From NCBI RefSeq assembly GCF_036226445.1, contig NZ_CP108474.1, positions 6,138,001 through 6,202,000 of the forward strand: 64,000 nt of DNA. The letters are read 5' to 3'. Position numbers and translations under genes: made by a program. Source of the DNA: Streptomyces sp. NBC_01255 (GTDB lineage Bacteria; Actinomycetota; Actinomycetes; Streptomycetales; Streptomycetaceae). The notes beneath the pieces were generated by a model, which had not been told where the DNA came from, searched no databases, and worked only from the letters and a program-made list of their open reading frames with translations. Numbering within the stretch: the stretch's first letter is position 1; each line of letters starts with the position of its first letter. Below are positions 51,735-59,575 of the stretch, piece by piece.

Positions 51735-52679
51735 CTAACGGGCGGCGAGGTCCTCCAGGCGGTCGGCGAAGGTCTCGGGCGAGGGCAGTGCGGCGATCGC
51801 CGAGCGCAGCCGCTGGGCGGTGGCCAGGGCCCGGCCGCCGTAGAGGAGGTCGGCGAGATGGCGCCGCAGCCGCAGGGAACTCCCGGTCTCCCGGGGCTCC
51901 TCCGCGGTGACGAGCCGGCGTCCGGCGCCGATCCGGTCCAGCCGGTCACCCGCCGGGCGGGCGTCGGCGATCACCAGCTGCGTGACGCCGTGGGCGGCGG
52001 CCTCCAGGGTCACGTCGGGTCCGCCCTCGTGGGCGACGGCCACGCAGGTCGCCAGGACCGGGCCGAGCAGCTCCGGTTCCGCGAACCGGAGCGGGGAGCC
52101 GAGCGGACCGTGCGGACCGAGGGCGACGGCCAGCCGCTCCCGCTCGGCGGCGGGGACGAGGGCGATCACCTCGACGTCGAGGCGGAGAGCGGCCCGGGCG
52201 ACGAGGAGCAGCCGCTCGGGCGACCAGCTCTCCGGGGAGCCGGGCGGGCCGGGGCGCAGACACACCCGCAGCAGGTGGTGCGGCTCGCGCAGCCGGTACG
52301 GCAACTGGCCGGCGTGGCAGGTGGGCTGGCGCACGGACAGCGTGTCCGTCTCCTCGTCCCCGCGCAGTCCCGGCGGGCAGGGGTCGATGCGGGCGAAGCG
52401 GGCCGGCGTCGGTCCGTCGGCGCTCCGGTGGTCGAGGGGCGTCCACCGTACGACGCGCGCTCCGTGACGGGTCCCGGCCGTCGCGCCGTCCTCCGCCGAC
52501 ACCACCAGGTCGGGGTGCCAGTCGTCGTCGGGTGACGTGCCGGGCAGCCCGGCGGCGGGAGGGGCTCCGGGCGGGCCGACCGTGCGGACCTCGTGGCCTG
52601 CGGACGCGCAGGCCCGGGCGGCGGCCGTCATCGCGAGGAGATGCGACACGGAGTGCCGCGCGGTGAACAGGACACGCAT
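51735..52679 (-). CDS. Compact GT-B glycosyltransferase (UGT/DUF1205 type)
   Basis: 314 aa, compared with the usual 380-420. The N-terminus MRVLFTARHSVSHLLAMTAAA matches the first beta-alpha unit, and AHEGGPDVTLEAAAHGVTQLVI is the nucleotide-sugar signature with HEGGPDV in place of HHGGxGT. The middle of the N-terminal domain, the acceptor-binding part, is clearly shorter. It may be an auxiliary or degenerate transferase. ATG has GAGGGGG ahead. No deoxysugar genes occur in the window. Confidence 0.8.
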   Translation of the reverse strand: MRVLFTARHSVSHLLAMTAAARACASAGHEVRTVGPPGAPPAAGLPGTSPDDDWHPDLVVSAEDGATAGTRHGARVVRWTPLDHRSADGPTPARFARIDPCPPGLRGDEETDTLSVRQPTCHAGQLPYRLREPHHLLRVCLRPGPPGSPESWSPERLLLVARAALRLDVEVIALVPAAERERLAVALGPHGPLGSPLRFAEPELLGPVLATCVAVAHEGGPDVTLEAAAHGVTQLVIADARPAGDRLDRIGAGRRLVTAEEPRETGSSLRLRRHLADLLYGGRALATAQRLRSAIAALPSPETFADRLEDLAAR

Positions 52680-52783
52680 GGGTTCCCCCTCGGGCCGCGC
52701 CGCGCGCTTCTTCGCGCACGCTCTTGCGACCAGGGGACCCGCAGCCGGTCCAGCCTCGTTAGGGGGACGCTGGAGTCCGTACC

Positions 52784-52813
52784 GTCAGGCGAGGTCAGGC
52801 GAGGTCAGGCGTG
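52784..52813. repeat. Three tandem 10-bp repeats at the SARP 3' end
   Basis: GTCAGGCGAG at 52784 and 52794, then GTCAGGCGTG at 52804. They include the SARP stop codon and lie 105-134 bases ahead of the glycosyltransferase start, a position where direct repeats for a SARP could act. Confidence 0.85.
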
Positions 52814-53583
52814 GTGGGAGAGGCCTGCCCGGCGCGCTCCCTCAACTCCTCTCCGAGGCGCTGGAGGTCGGGCGAGGGGAGCAGCCCGAAGCGTTCGTCG
52901 AGGCGGGCCGCGACCGTGTCGTACACGGTGAGTGCGCGGGTCAGGCGGCCCGAGCGGGCGAGTGCGGTCATCAGCAGTCCGTGCAGTGCCTCGTGGTGCG
53001 GGTGCTCCTCGGCCAGGGCGGACAGCTCGGGCAGCAGCCGCTCCCCGGCGCCGAGCCGCAACTCGGCGGTCAGGCACCGCTCCAGTACGTCGGTACGGCT
53101 CTGCTCCAGGCGCATCGCTTCGAGGCCGAGGGCGGGACCGTCCTGGACGCCGTCGAGCGCGCGCCCCTTCCACAGGGCGAGGGCCTCCCGGAACCGGGCG
53201 GCCGCCGCCGTGTCGTCGCCGGTCTCGAACGCCGACTGCCCCTGGGCGCACAGCCGGTCGTAGGTGTGGACGTCGACCGCGCCCTCGCCGACGAGGAGGG
53301 CGTAGCTGCCGGGCCGGGTCACGAGGACGTCCCGGGCGGCGCGCGGGTCCCCGAGGGCCCGGCCGATGAAGGTGCGGAGCTGGAGCACGTACGTCTGGAC
53401 CGTGATGTGGGCCTTGGGGGCGGCGGCCGCCCCCCACACCTCGTCGACGACGGCGGAGACCGGGACGGCCTGACCGGCGTGGAGGGCGAGCAGCGCCAGG
53501 ATCCGGCGGGGCTTCCGGGCGCTCGGGGTGATCGGCACGCCGGCGACGGCGACGGAGAACGGGCCCAGCATGTCGATCCTCAT
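52795..53583 (-). CDS. SARP-family pathway activator (AfsR/DnrI type)
   Basis: 262 aa. ATG 53583 has GGAGGAGG seven bases ahead; the longer frame upstream is only the tandem repeat region. Residues 1-95 form an OmpR-type winged helix (IDMLGPFSVAVAGVPITPSA, RKPRRILALLALHAGQAV), and 100-250 form the BTAD domain (HTYDRLCAQGQSAFETGD, EEHPHHEALHGLLMTALARSGR). This is the small SARP form that activates polyketide clusters by binding tandem direct repeats near promoters. Confidence 0.93.
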   Translation of the reverse strand: MRIDMLGPFSVAVAGVPITPSARKPRRILALLALHAGQAVPVSAVVDEVWGAAAAPKAHITVQTYVLQLRTFIGRALGDPRAARDVLVTRPGSYALLVGEGAVDVHTYDRLCAQGQSAFETGDDTAAAARFREALALWKGRALDGVQDGPALGLEAMRLEQSRTDVLERCLTAELRLGAGERLLPELSALAEEHPHHEALHGLLMTALARSGRLTRALTVYDTVAARLDERFGLLPSPDLQRLGEELRERAGQASPTTPDLA

Positions 53584-53634
53584 CGGTGCCTCCTCCTCGG
53601 CGCGGTGCGGGCACGACGGGACCGGGACCGGAAG

Positions 53635-53682
53635 TCCGTTCACGAAACCGTTCATGAATCTGTTCACGAATCCGTTCGCGAA
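53635..53682. repeat. Four tandem 12-bp repeats upstream of the SARP gene
   Basis: TCCGTTCACGAA and three variants (ACCGTTCATGAA, TCTGTTCACGAA, TCCGTTCGCGAA) run from 53635 to 53682, and a partial fifth follows. They lie 52-99 bases ahead of the SARP start. Each unit contains a TTCNCGAA-like dyad, so each could be an operator half-site pair. Confidence 0.9.
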
Positions 53683-53820
53683 TCCGTCAGGTGTCGGTGG
53701 TCCGCCGTGGGATCCACCGTCGCACGCGCGCTCGCCGGGGGACCAGTGAGCCGGTAACGGGCCGGGGGTGAACAATGCCCGGCCGTACCGTGACGGATTC
53801 ACGGGCGCCCGGTGGGCGAC

Positions 53821-54438
53821 TCACAGCCAGCCGGAGGTCTGCGCGATCCGGATGGCGTCGACGCGATTGCGGGCGCCCAGTTTGTAGACGACCGCGGTGA
53901 GGTAGTTCCGGACGGTGCCGGCCGAGAGGTAGAGGGCGCCGGCGATCTCGTCGACGTCGTCGCCTTCGGCCGCGAGCCGCAGGACGTCCGCCTCGCGCGG
54001 GGTCAGCGGGGACTCGGCGGCGCCGAGCGCGGCGAGCATCAGCTGCGGGTCGAAGACGCGCTCGCCCTTGGCGATGGCGCGGATCGCCTCGGCGAGCCGG
54101 CCGGGCTCCGCGTCCTTCAGGAGGAAGCCGCGCACCTGCGCGTCCAGGGCCCGGCGCAGATTGCCGGGCCTGCCCAGGCTGGTGAGGATCAGTACCCGGG
54201 CCGAGGCGCCCCGCCGGTGCAGGGCCTCGGCGGCCGCGATGCCGTCGACACCGGGCAGCTCGATGTCGAGGACGGCCACGTCGGGCTTCAGCTCCTCGAC
54301 GCGCGGCACGATGTCGCTGCCGCTCTCCAGCTCGGCGACCACCTCGATGTCGGGCTCCAGGGAAATCAGTTCCACCAGAGCACGGCGCAGCATGCGCATG
54401 TCTTCGGCGATCAGGATTCTGATCAAGCTTCGTTCCAC
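53821..54438 (-). CDS. LuxR-family response regulator
   Basis: About 205 aa from GTG 54438; TTG 54426, directly before IRILIAEDMRML, is an alternative. The receiver domain has AVLDIELPGVDG (phospho-Asp) and FLLKDAEPGRL; the HTH is LTPREADVLRLAAEGDDVDEIAGALYLSAGTVRNYLTAVVYK. The closest kinase is the divergent one at 57587-58915, 3.1 kb away on the other side of the YcaO locus. Confidence 0.92.
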   Translation of the reverse strand: MERSLIRILIAEDMRMLRRALVELISLEPDIEVVAELESGSDIVPRVEELKPDVAVLDIELPGVDGIAAAEALHRRGASARVLILTSLGRPGNLRRALDAQVRGFLLKDAEPGRLAEAIRAIAKGERVFDPQLMLAALGAAESPLTPREADVLRLAAEGDDVDEIAGALYLSAGTVRNYLTAVVYKLGARNRVDAIRIAQTSGWL

Positions 54439-54561
54439 CCCCGCGGACTCCGTGGACTCCGTGCGCACGCGCACGACGACGTGCGCACTCGCACGACGGG
54501 GATGGAGCGTACTGGCTATTTTCGATCGCCGCGCGGGGTGGGACGGCCGGATTCGTACGAC

Positions 54562-54597
54562 GACGGAGGCGGCCGTGGAGTTGCCGCCTCCGCCGTC
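54562..54597 (-). terminator. Probable hairpin terminator after the YcaO gene
   Basis: GGAGGCGGC pairs with GCCGCCTCC (9 bp) around a 9-base loop, 65 bases downstream of the YcaO stop. There is no U-run. The remaining bases of the 54439-54662 gap show no gene. Confidence 0.5.
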
Positions 54598-54662
54598 ATC
54601 GGGAGTTCACAGGAACGTCAGCGGGTACTCGTGAGTAGCCTTCCCGCCGGCCTGGTGCCGCG

Positions 54663-56939
54663 TCAGAGGAACAGCGGGACCGGGTTGAGCTCCTCGTACG
54701 GCGTCGGGGCGGCCAGCCTGCCCAGGCTCACGGGCACGTCGTAGAGACGGCCGGGGGCGAAGCGGTCCCAGAAGTGCCGCATACCGGGCACGATCACCTT
54801 GACCACCGGGAGCCCGACGTCGGGGCGGGTCTGGTCCAGGACGAGGAGCTCCATGCCGCGCTCGCGCACCGCCGCCCCGATCGCGGCGACGTCCTCTCGG
54901 AGGTCGGTGCGCGGTTCGTACGCGAAGTCGGCGGGGCCGCGCAGCGGGGCCTGCGGATCCGGCAGCAGGTAGGGGTGGGCCGCCGTGGTGGCCGATCGCC
55001 ACCAGCGCAGCAGCCGCTCGTCCCGGCAGCCGTATCCGGTCCCGTCGGCCCGGACCTCGGCGACGGCCGGCATCATCTGGTTCGCCTCGGCGAGCGCGCG
55101 GCACAGCGCGACCTTCGGGTCGAAGTGCGCGCCGAATCCGAACAGGATGTCCTCGGCGGGCTTGTCGGTGCGCCGTGTGACGGCGGCGAAGGTCGGGACG
55201 CCGAAGTCGGCGGTCACGTCGAGGACCCACACCTCGCGGCCGAGCGAGGCGTGCAGCTCCCGCATCCGGCCGATCCAGGGCTCGTCGAAGGCGTCGAGGT
55301 CGACGGCGGGGTGACGGGTGCGGTTGTACCACCAGAGGGCGACCGCGTCCCGCTCGACGAGTTCGAGGAAGCCCTGGACGATCGCGTCCTCGGGGCTGCT
55401 CCCGGCGGCGTTGCCGTTGGAGTCGGCCCGGACGTGGCCGAGACCCGGGGTGCGCGGGGCGTCGAAGTAGAGCAGCGCGGTGGGCAGCAGCCGGTGCTCG
55501 TCGCGGGTCAGCGACCAGACGGGCGTCCAGTCGACGGGCGCGTCCTCGTCGAAGGGCTCCATGCCCTGGCGGGGGTCGTACAGCTGGCAGGCGGCGGGGT
55601 GGACGGCCCGGTCCGCGACCTCGCGCCAGCTCGCCCGTACGGTCGGCTCGTCGCCCTCGTACATTCCGGAGTGCCGCTCCAGGGACTCGCACAGGGCGCC
55701 GACGCGGGCGTCGAGTTCGGTCATGCCCTTGCCGCCGCTCTCGCTGCGCAGCTCGGAGGCGGGCCCGGTCAGACCGCGCGGCCCGCGGGCGTGGTTGTGT
55801 CCGGCGCGGAAGGAGTTGAGCCCGGCGGGGCCGCGGGTGTCGCGCTGCACGGCCTTGACGACGCCGGTGATGGGGCTGACGAGGTGCTCGTACCGCCGCA
55901 GGGTCTGTTCGGCGGTGGCGGAGCGGTGACCCGAGCCGGTGAGGTCGGCCTTGGGGCGGGACCGCACGGTGACGGGGGAGAGGATCCGACGCGCCACCAG
56001 GCCGGGGTCGCCGCACCCGGGGCACTGCGGGCGGGCCCGCAGCGGGTGGACCCGGGTCGTGAGGCTGAAGGTGTCGAAGGTGAGGACGCCGTCCTGGCCG
56101 GGGTGGCGGTGCCCGCCCAGCCACTTGACGCACTCGGCGACGGCGAGCTGGTTGCCGAGGAGGAGACTCGCGGGCGTCTCGGCCGGCGGGTGTGCGACCG
56201 GGCGGCCCAGGGCGCGGCGCAGATGGGTCTCGGCGCCGCGGTGGCCCGAGAGCCGGTGGGACAGGCACTGCCAGCAGGGGCCGTCGGGTCTCTCGTCGGG
56301 CCGGAACAGCGGCCCGACCCAGGGGGTGGTGCCGTGCGGCTTCGCGAGCAGCCAGGGCGTGCCGGCGGCCCGCTGCTCGGCGTCGACCTCGGCGAGCTCG
56401 GGGTCGAGGTAGTTGTCGCAGACGACCAGGGTGAGTTCGGCGGGACGACGGGCGTCGACACCGGCGCCACCGTCGGCGCGGATGGCGCCGAAGGCGCGGT
56501 CCGCGACGTCCGTGCCCGCAGCGCCCGCCGTGCCGTCCGTCAGCAGCAGGCCCGACGCGGTGCAGGCCTGCTCGGCGGACCGGGCGTCGGCGCCGCCGAC
56601 CGCCCGGACGCGTACGGTCGAGAGGGATAACGGCCCGGGAGCGCCGGCCAGCTCCCAGTACGCGGCGGCGGCCGCCGCCGTGGGGGTCGCCGGCACCGGG
56701 TCGCGGGTCAGGAGATCGGCCTCGTTGAGACGGCCGATCGCCAGGGCGACGTCCCGGGGCGAGCAGTGGGGAGAGGCTTCGGCGACGAGGGACCGGAAGT
56801 CCCTGGTGCCGTCGAGGAGCGGTGCGACGACCGCGACCCGCGCGTCGTCGAAGGCGGTGATGCCCCGTTCGGAGATGACGTACGTCGCTTCGCCGGGCAC
56901 GACCTCGGCCCGCAGATGCTCCTTGAACCCCATACGCAT
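54663..56939 (-). CDS. Fused ocin-ThiF/YcaO cyclodehydratase (RiPP azoline-forming)
   Basis: 758 aa. ATG 56939 is chosen since GGGGAGGGG ends seven bases ahead; the ATG 24 bases further up has no ribosome site. Residues 1-350 are the leader-binding RRE/E1-like ocin-ThiF part, with two zinc Cys pairs (GPCWQC, CPGCGDPG). Residues 360-758 are YcaO, with ATP-site motifs GGKGMTELDARVGALCES, QGFLELVERDAVALW and ALAEANQM, ending in the Pro-containing tail NPVPLFL. The enzyme makes azolines (or related amide changes) in a peptide. No azoline dehydrogenase or TfuA gene is seen in the window. Confidence 0.92.
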   Translation of the reverse strand: MRMGFKEHLRAEVVPGEATYVISERGITAFDDARVAVVAPLLDGTRDFRSLVAEASPHCSPRDVALAIGRLNEADLLTRDPVPATPTAAAAAAYWELAGAPGPLSLSTVRVRAVGGADARSAEQACTASGLLLTDGTAGAAGTDVADRAFGAIRADGGAGVDARRPAELTLVVCDNYLDPELAEVDAEQRAAGTPWLLAKPHGTTPWVGPLFRPDERPDGPCWQCLSHRLSGHRGAETHLRRALGRPVAHPPAETPASLLLGNQLAVAECVKWLGGHRHPGQDGVLTFDTFSLTTRVHPLRARPQCPGCGDPGLVARRILSPVTVRSRPKADLTGSGHRSATAEQTLRRYEHLVSPITGVVKAVQRDTRGPAGLNSFRAGHNHARGPRGLTGPASELRSESGGKGMTELDARVGALCESLERHSGMYEGDEPTVRASWREVADRAVHPAACQLYDPRQGMEPFDEDAPVDWTPVWSLTRDEHRLLPTALLYFDAPRTPGLGHVRADSNGNAAGSSPEDAIVQGFLELVERDAVALWWYNRTRHPAVDLDAFDEPWIGRMRELHASLGREVWVLDVTADFGVPTFAAVTRRTDKPAEDILFGFGAHFDPKVALCRALAEANQMMPAVAEVRADGTGYGCRDERLLRWWRSATTAAHPYLLPDPQAPLRGPADFAYEPRTDLREDVAAIGAAVRERGMELLVLDQTRPDVGLPVVKVIVPGMRHFWDRFAPGRLYDVPVSLGRLAAPTPYEELNPVPLFL

Positions 56940-56978
56940 GCGTGTGCCCCTCCCCAGTGACATGTCGGACGTACGGAA

Positions 56979-57317
56979 TCAGTGGCCGGCCGGGGACAGC
57001 ACATCGGAGTCGAGGGAGCCGGGCTCCAGGGCACCGGCGGGCACGGAGAGGTAGGTCCAGGTCAGCAGGGCGGTGCCGTCGGCGGCTATCGCGGCGTACT
57101 CCTCCGTGACGGCGTCGAGCCCGGTCGTGGCCGGGATGGCCGGGGCGGCGGCGCCCCCGTGGAGGTCGATGCCGGACTCCTTCAGGACGGCGTCCGGGTC
57201 GCTGGCGTAGCGGGCGGCGAAGGCCGGGTCCACGAAGGCGTGGAGCATGAGCTCGGCGAAGGCCAGCTCCTGCTCGATCGAGCCGATCTCAAGGGCCGTG
57301 GCGACAGACTTGTTCAT
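56979..57317 (-). CDS. NHLP-type leader RiPP precursor candidate, cysteine-free
   Basis: 112 aa, ending 39 bases before the YcaO start. The segment ELMLHAFVDPAFAARYASDP then AVLKESGIDL resembles the nitrile-hydratase-like (NHLP) leaders of RiPP precursors. The C-terminal 50 residues (DAVTEEYAAIAADGTALLTW, YLSVPAGALEPGSLDSDV) would be the core. There is no Cys in the whole protein, so only Ser/Thr could be heterocyclised. Alternatively it is a leader-domain partner rather than a substrate. Confidence 0.72.
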   Translation of the reverse strand: MNKSVATALEIGSIEQELAFAELMLHAFVDPAFAARYASDPDAVLKESGIDLHGGAAAPAIPATTGLDAVTEEYAAIAADGTALLTWTYLSVPAGALEPGSLDSDVLSPAGH

Positions 57318-57491
57318 GGGAACTCCCGTGACGTCAGCGGTTGGTGAGGCCGTGAGGCTTGAGAGGAGTAGACGAAACTTCGCGACTTCTCCACAAGTGA
57401 TCGCTTCACCCTCACCCGCATGAGATTTTCACCACGCCGACAAACCGCTCCAGTCGGTGGATCGATCCGCGATACGGACATCCGGACGACC

Positions 57492-57545
57492 ATAATCCGG
57501 CCACGGAGCGACATGACCCGGATCCGTGTGGTTATGATCCGGCCA
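57492..57545. promoter_or_regulatory. Paired direct repeats in the divergent YcaO/kinase promoter region
   Basis: ATAATCCGGCCA (57492-57503) and ATGATCCGGCCA (57534-57545) are 42 bases apart, four helical turns, just ahead of the kinase gene and in the gap shared with the precursor gene. A candidate site for the response regulator. Nothing else is seen in the 57318-57586 gap. Confidence 0.5.
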
Positions 57546-57586
57546 AGGGTGGCCCCGGGGGAGGGGCCGACAGGGGGCTGGATCCG

Positions 57587-58915
57587 ATGACAGCACAGGG
57601 CACCTCTCGCCTGAGACTCACCTCGCTGCGGCCGTGTGCCACGGAACGGTCGGGCGGCAAAAGGGAGTTGTCGGCCATCAGTTCTGCCGCTCCCGCTCCC
57701 CGCATCGCCAACGTGCTGGTCGTGGTCGTCTTCCTCGGCCATCTGCTCATGCAGGTCGTCAACGTCGTCGAAGCCTCACCGGGCGGGTCCGAGGTGGCCG
57801 CCGCCCTCGCCGCCCCGCCCGTGCTCGCCGCGCTCCAGTACCTCCACTTCGCACCGCACCTGGCCCGGCTGCGGCAGCGGCTCCACCCCTGGTCCCTGAT
57901 CCTCCAGGCGATCACCACCTTCGTCCCCTTCGTCCTCTTCGGCTGGCAGTGGGGAGGCATGGCGGGCTTCCTTGCCGGATCGTTCCTGCTGAGACTCCCG
58001 CCGGTGGCCGGCTGGGTGATGTACGGGCTCACCGTGGTCGCCGTCATGGGAATCGCGACGACCGAGGGGCTGGGGATCGTCTCCCTCGCGTACATGGGCG
58101 TCGCGACCGCGCTCACCGGCCTCATCCTGTACTCCATGGCCCGGCTCGCGATGCTGGCCACCGCCATCCACGACTCGCGCGGCGAGCTCGCCCGCATGGC
58201 CGTCGCCAGGGAGCGGCTCCGGTTCGCCCGGGACCTCCACGACCTGCTCGGCTACAGCCTCTCCTCCATCACGCTGAAGAACGAGCTGATCCACCGGCTC
58301 ATCACCAGCAACCCCCAGCGCGCCTGCGAGGAGGTCACCGAGGTCCTCGTCATCTCCCGGCAGGCCCTGGCCGACGTCCGCGAAGTGGCGCGCGGCTACC
58401 GGGACATGTCGCTCCTCGTCGAGGCCGAATCCGCCGGATCGGTGCTGAAGGCGGCCGGCATCAGGGCCGAGATCGAGGTGGAGTGCACGGGGCTCTCGTC
58501 GATCGCGAACACGATCCTGGCCACCGTGCTGCGGGAGGGCGTCACGAACGTCCTCCGGCACAGCCAGCCCCGCACCTGCTCCGTCACGGCCGGCGCGGAC
58601 CCCGAGCGAGCCGGGTTCGTCCGGCTCGAGATCGTCAACGACGGGGTGGGGCAGCGGGGGCTCGTCGACTCCGACAGCACCGGCACGGGACTCTCCAACC
58701 TGGCGGCACGGGCCGCCGCCGTGGGCGGCCGGCTGCGCAGCGGGGTGGATCCCGGCGGTACCACCTTCCGGCTCGTCGTCTCCGTCCCGGCCGACGCGGC
58801 CGCGGTGAAGGACGGTCTGGCCCTCCTGACGGAGGAGCCCCGGACGGTGGACGAGTGCCGCGCCGAGCCTTCCGCGACCGAGCGCTCCGCCCTGGGGTCC
58901 CGGCGCATTGCCTGA
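57587..58915 (+). CDS. Sensor histidine kinase (HisKA_3 family)
   Basis: 442 aa. About six transmembrane helices in residues 38-190. The phospho-acceptor helix is LRFARDLHDLLGYSLSSITL, the N box is LREGVTNVLRHSQP and the G box is DSTGTGLSNLAARAAAVGG. NarL-type kinase. It is divergent from the RiPP precursor and probably phosphorylates the response regulator at 53821-54438, since no other regulator is near. Confidence 0.93.
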   Translation: MTAQGTSRLRLTSLRPCATERSGGKRELSAISSAAPAPRIANVLVVVVFLGHLLMQVVNVVEASPGGSEVAAALAAPPVLAALQYLHFAPHLARLRQRLHPWSLILQAITTFVPFVLFGWQWGGMAGFLAGSFLLRLPPVAGWVMYGLTVVAVMGIATTEGLGIVSLAYMGVATALTGLILYSMARLAMLATAIHDSRGELARMAVARERLRFARDLHDLLGYSLSSITLKNELIHRLITSNPQRACEEVTEVLVISRQALADVREVARGYRDMSLLVEAESAGSVLKAAGIRAEIEVECTGLSSIANTILATVLREGVTNVLRHSQPRTCSVTAGADPERAGFVRLEIVNDGVGQRGLVDSDSTGTGLSNLAARAAAVGGRLRSGVDPGGTTFRLVVSVPADAAAVKDGLALLTEEPRTVDECRAEPSATERSALGSRRIA

Positions 58916-58929
58916 CCGGGGAGCGGGCG

Positions 58930-59316
58930 TCACACGCCCCGCAACTCCCGGGCCAGCCGCGCCTCCAGCTCGCTGAGCGGCACGTCGAAGCGGAGTCGCT
59001 CAGGATGTCCTGGCGGCGGTCCGGGCGTCCAGGCGGTGGCCGTGGCCCTGGCCGTGACGGGGGTCGTGCCGGGGGTCGCGGCTGCGGCTGCGACTGGGGC
59101 CGAGGCCGAGGCCGGGGTCGGGGCCGTGGTCGTGGTTCCGGTCTCCGGTCCGCGCTCCTCGTCCTTGCCGCCCTGCCCGACCTCCCCGTACAGGATCCGC
59201 CGCAACTGGTCCTCGGGCAGCGGCAGCCAGCAGGAACCGAAGGCCACCAGGGCCCGATAGCAGCCCCGGGCCACCCGGACCACGTGCGCCAGGGCGTGGT
59301 TCAGCACTCCGTTCAC
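58930..59316 (-). CDS. Small cluster-associated protein with Ala/Pro-rich middle (DUF6059-like)
   Basis: 128 aa from GTG with GGAGGACG ahead. A short N-terminal hydrophobic helix (HVVRVARGCYRALVAFGSCW) is followed by a low-complexity Thr/Pro/Ala region made of short DNA repeats, and then GPPPGHPERLRFDVPLSELEARLARELRG. This ending resembles the small DUF6059 proteins found near Streptomyces biosynthetic genes, an assignment from memory. Function unknown. Confidence 0.6.
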   Translation of the reverse strand: MNGVLNHALAHVVRVARGCYRALVAFGSCWLPLPEDQLRRILYGEVGQGGKDEERGPETGTTTTAPTPASASAPVAAAAATPGTTPVTARATATAWTPGPPPGHPERLRFDVPLSELEARLARELRGV

Positions 59317-59575
59317 CGCTCGTCCTCCGTTCGTGGGCGGCGGCCGGGGCCGGGGGGTACCTCGGGCCGCCGCCGTCCCCGGAGCTTCGTCCCGGCAGCT
59401 CACGTCCCGCTCGAACGCGGGTGGAACGCCTGGCGAGCCGACGGCGCTTCAGAGGGAGTGGCCGAAGGCTCCGACGAGATTCGAGCGGGTGGTGTCAGCA
59501 TGCCCCCCAAGAGTTGTCCTGCCGTGAGCCGCCGGACACCTTCAGGACAGGCCGTGGCCGCCGAGAGGAGTGAGG

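Noticed and set aside
53635..53682. Possible CRISPR-like array
   Set aside because: Units are 12 bp in direct tandem with no spacers and no cas genes.
53584..53802. Upstream extension of the SARP frame
   Set aside because: It only translates the 12-bp repeats; ATG 53583 has a strong ribosome site and fits the family start.
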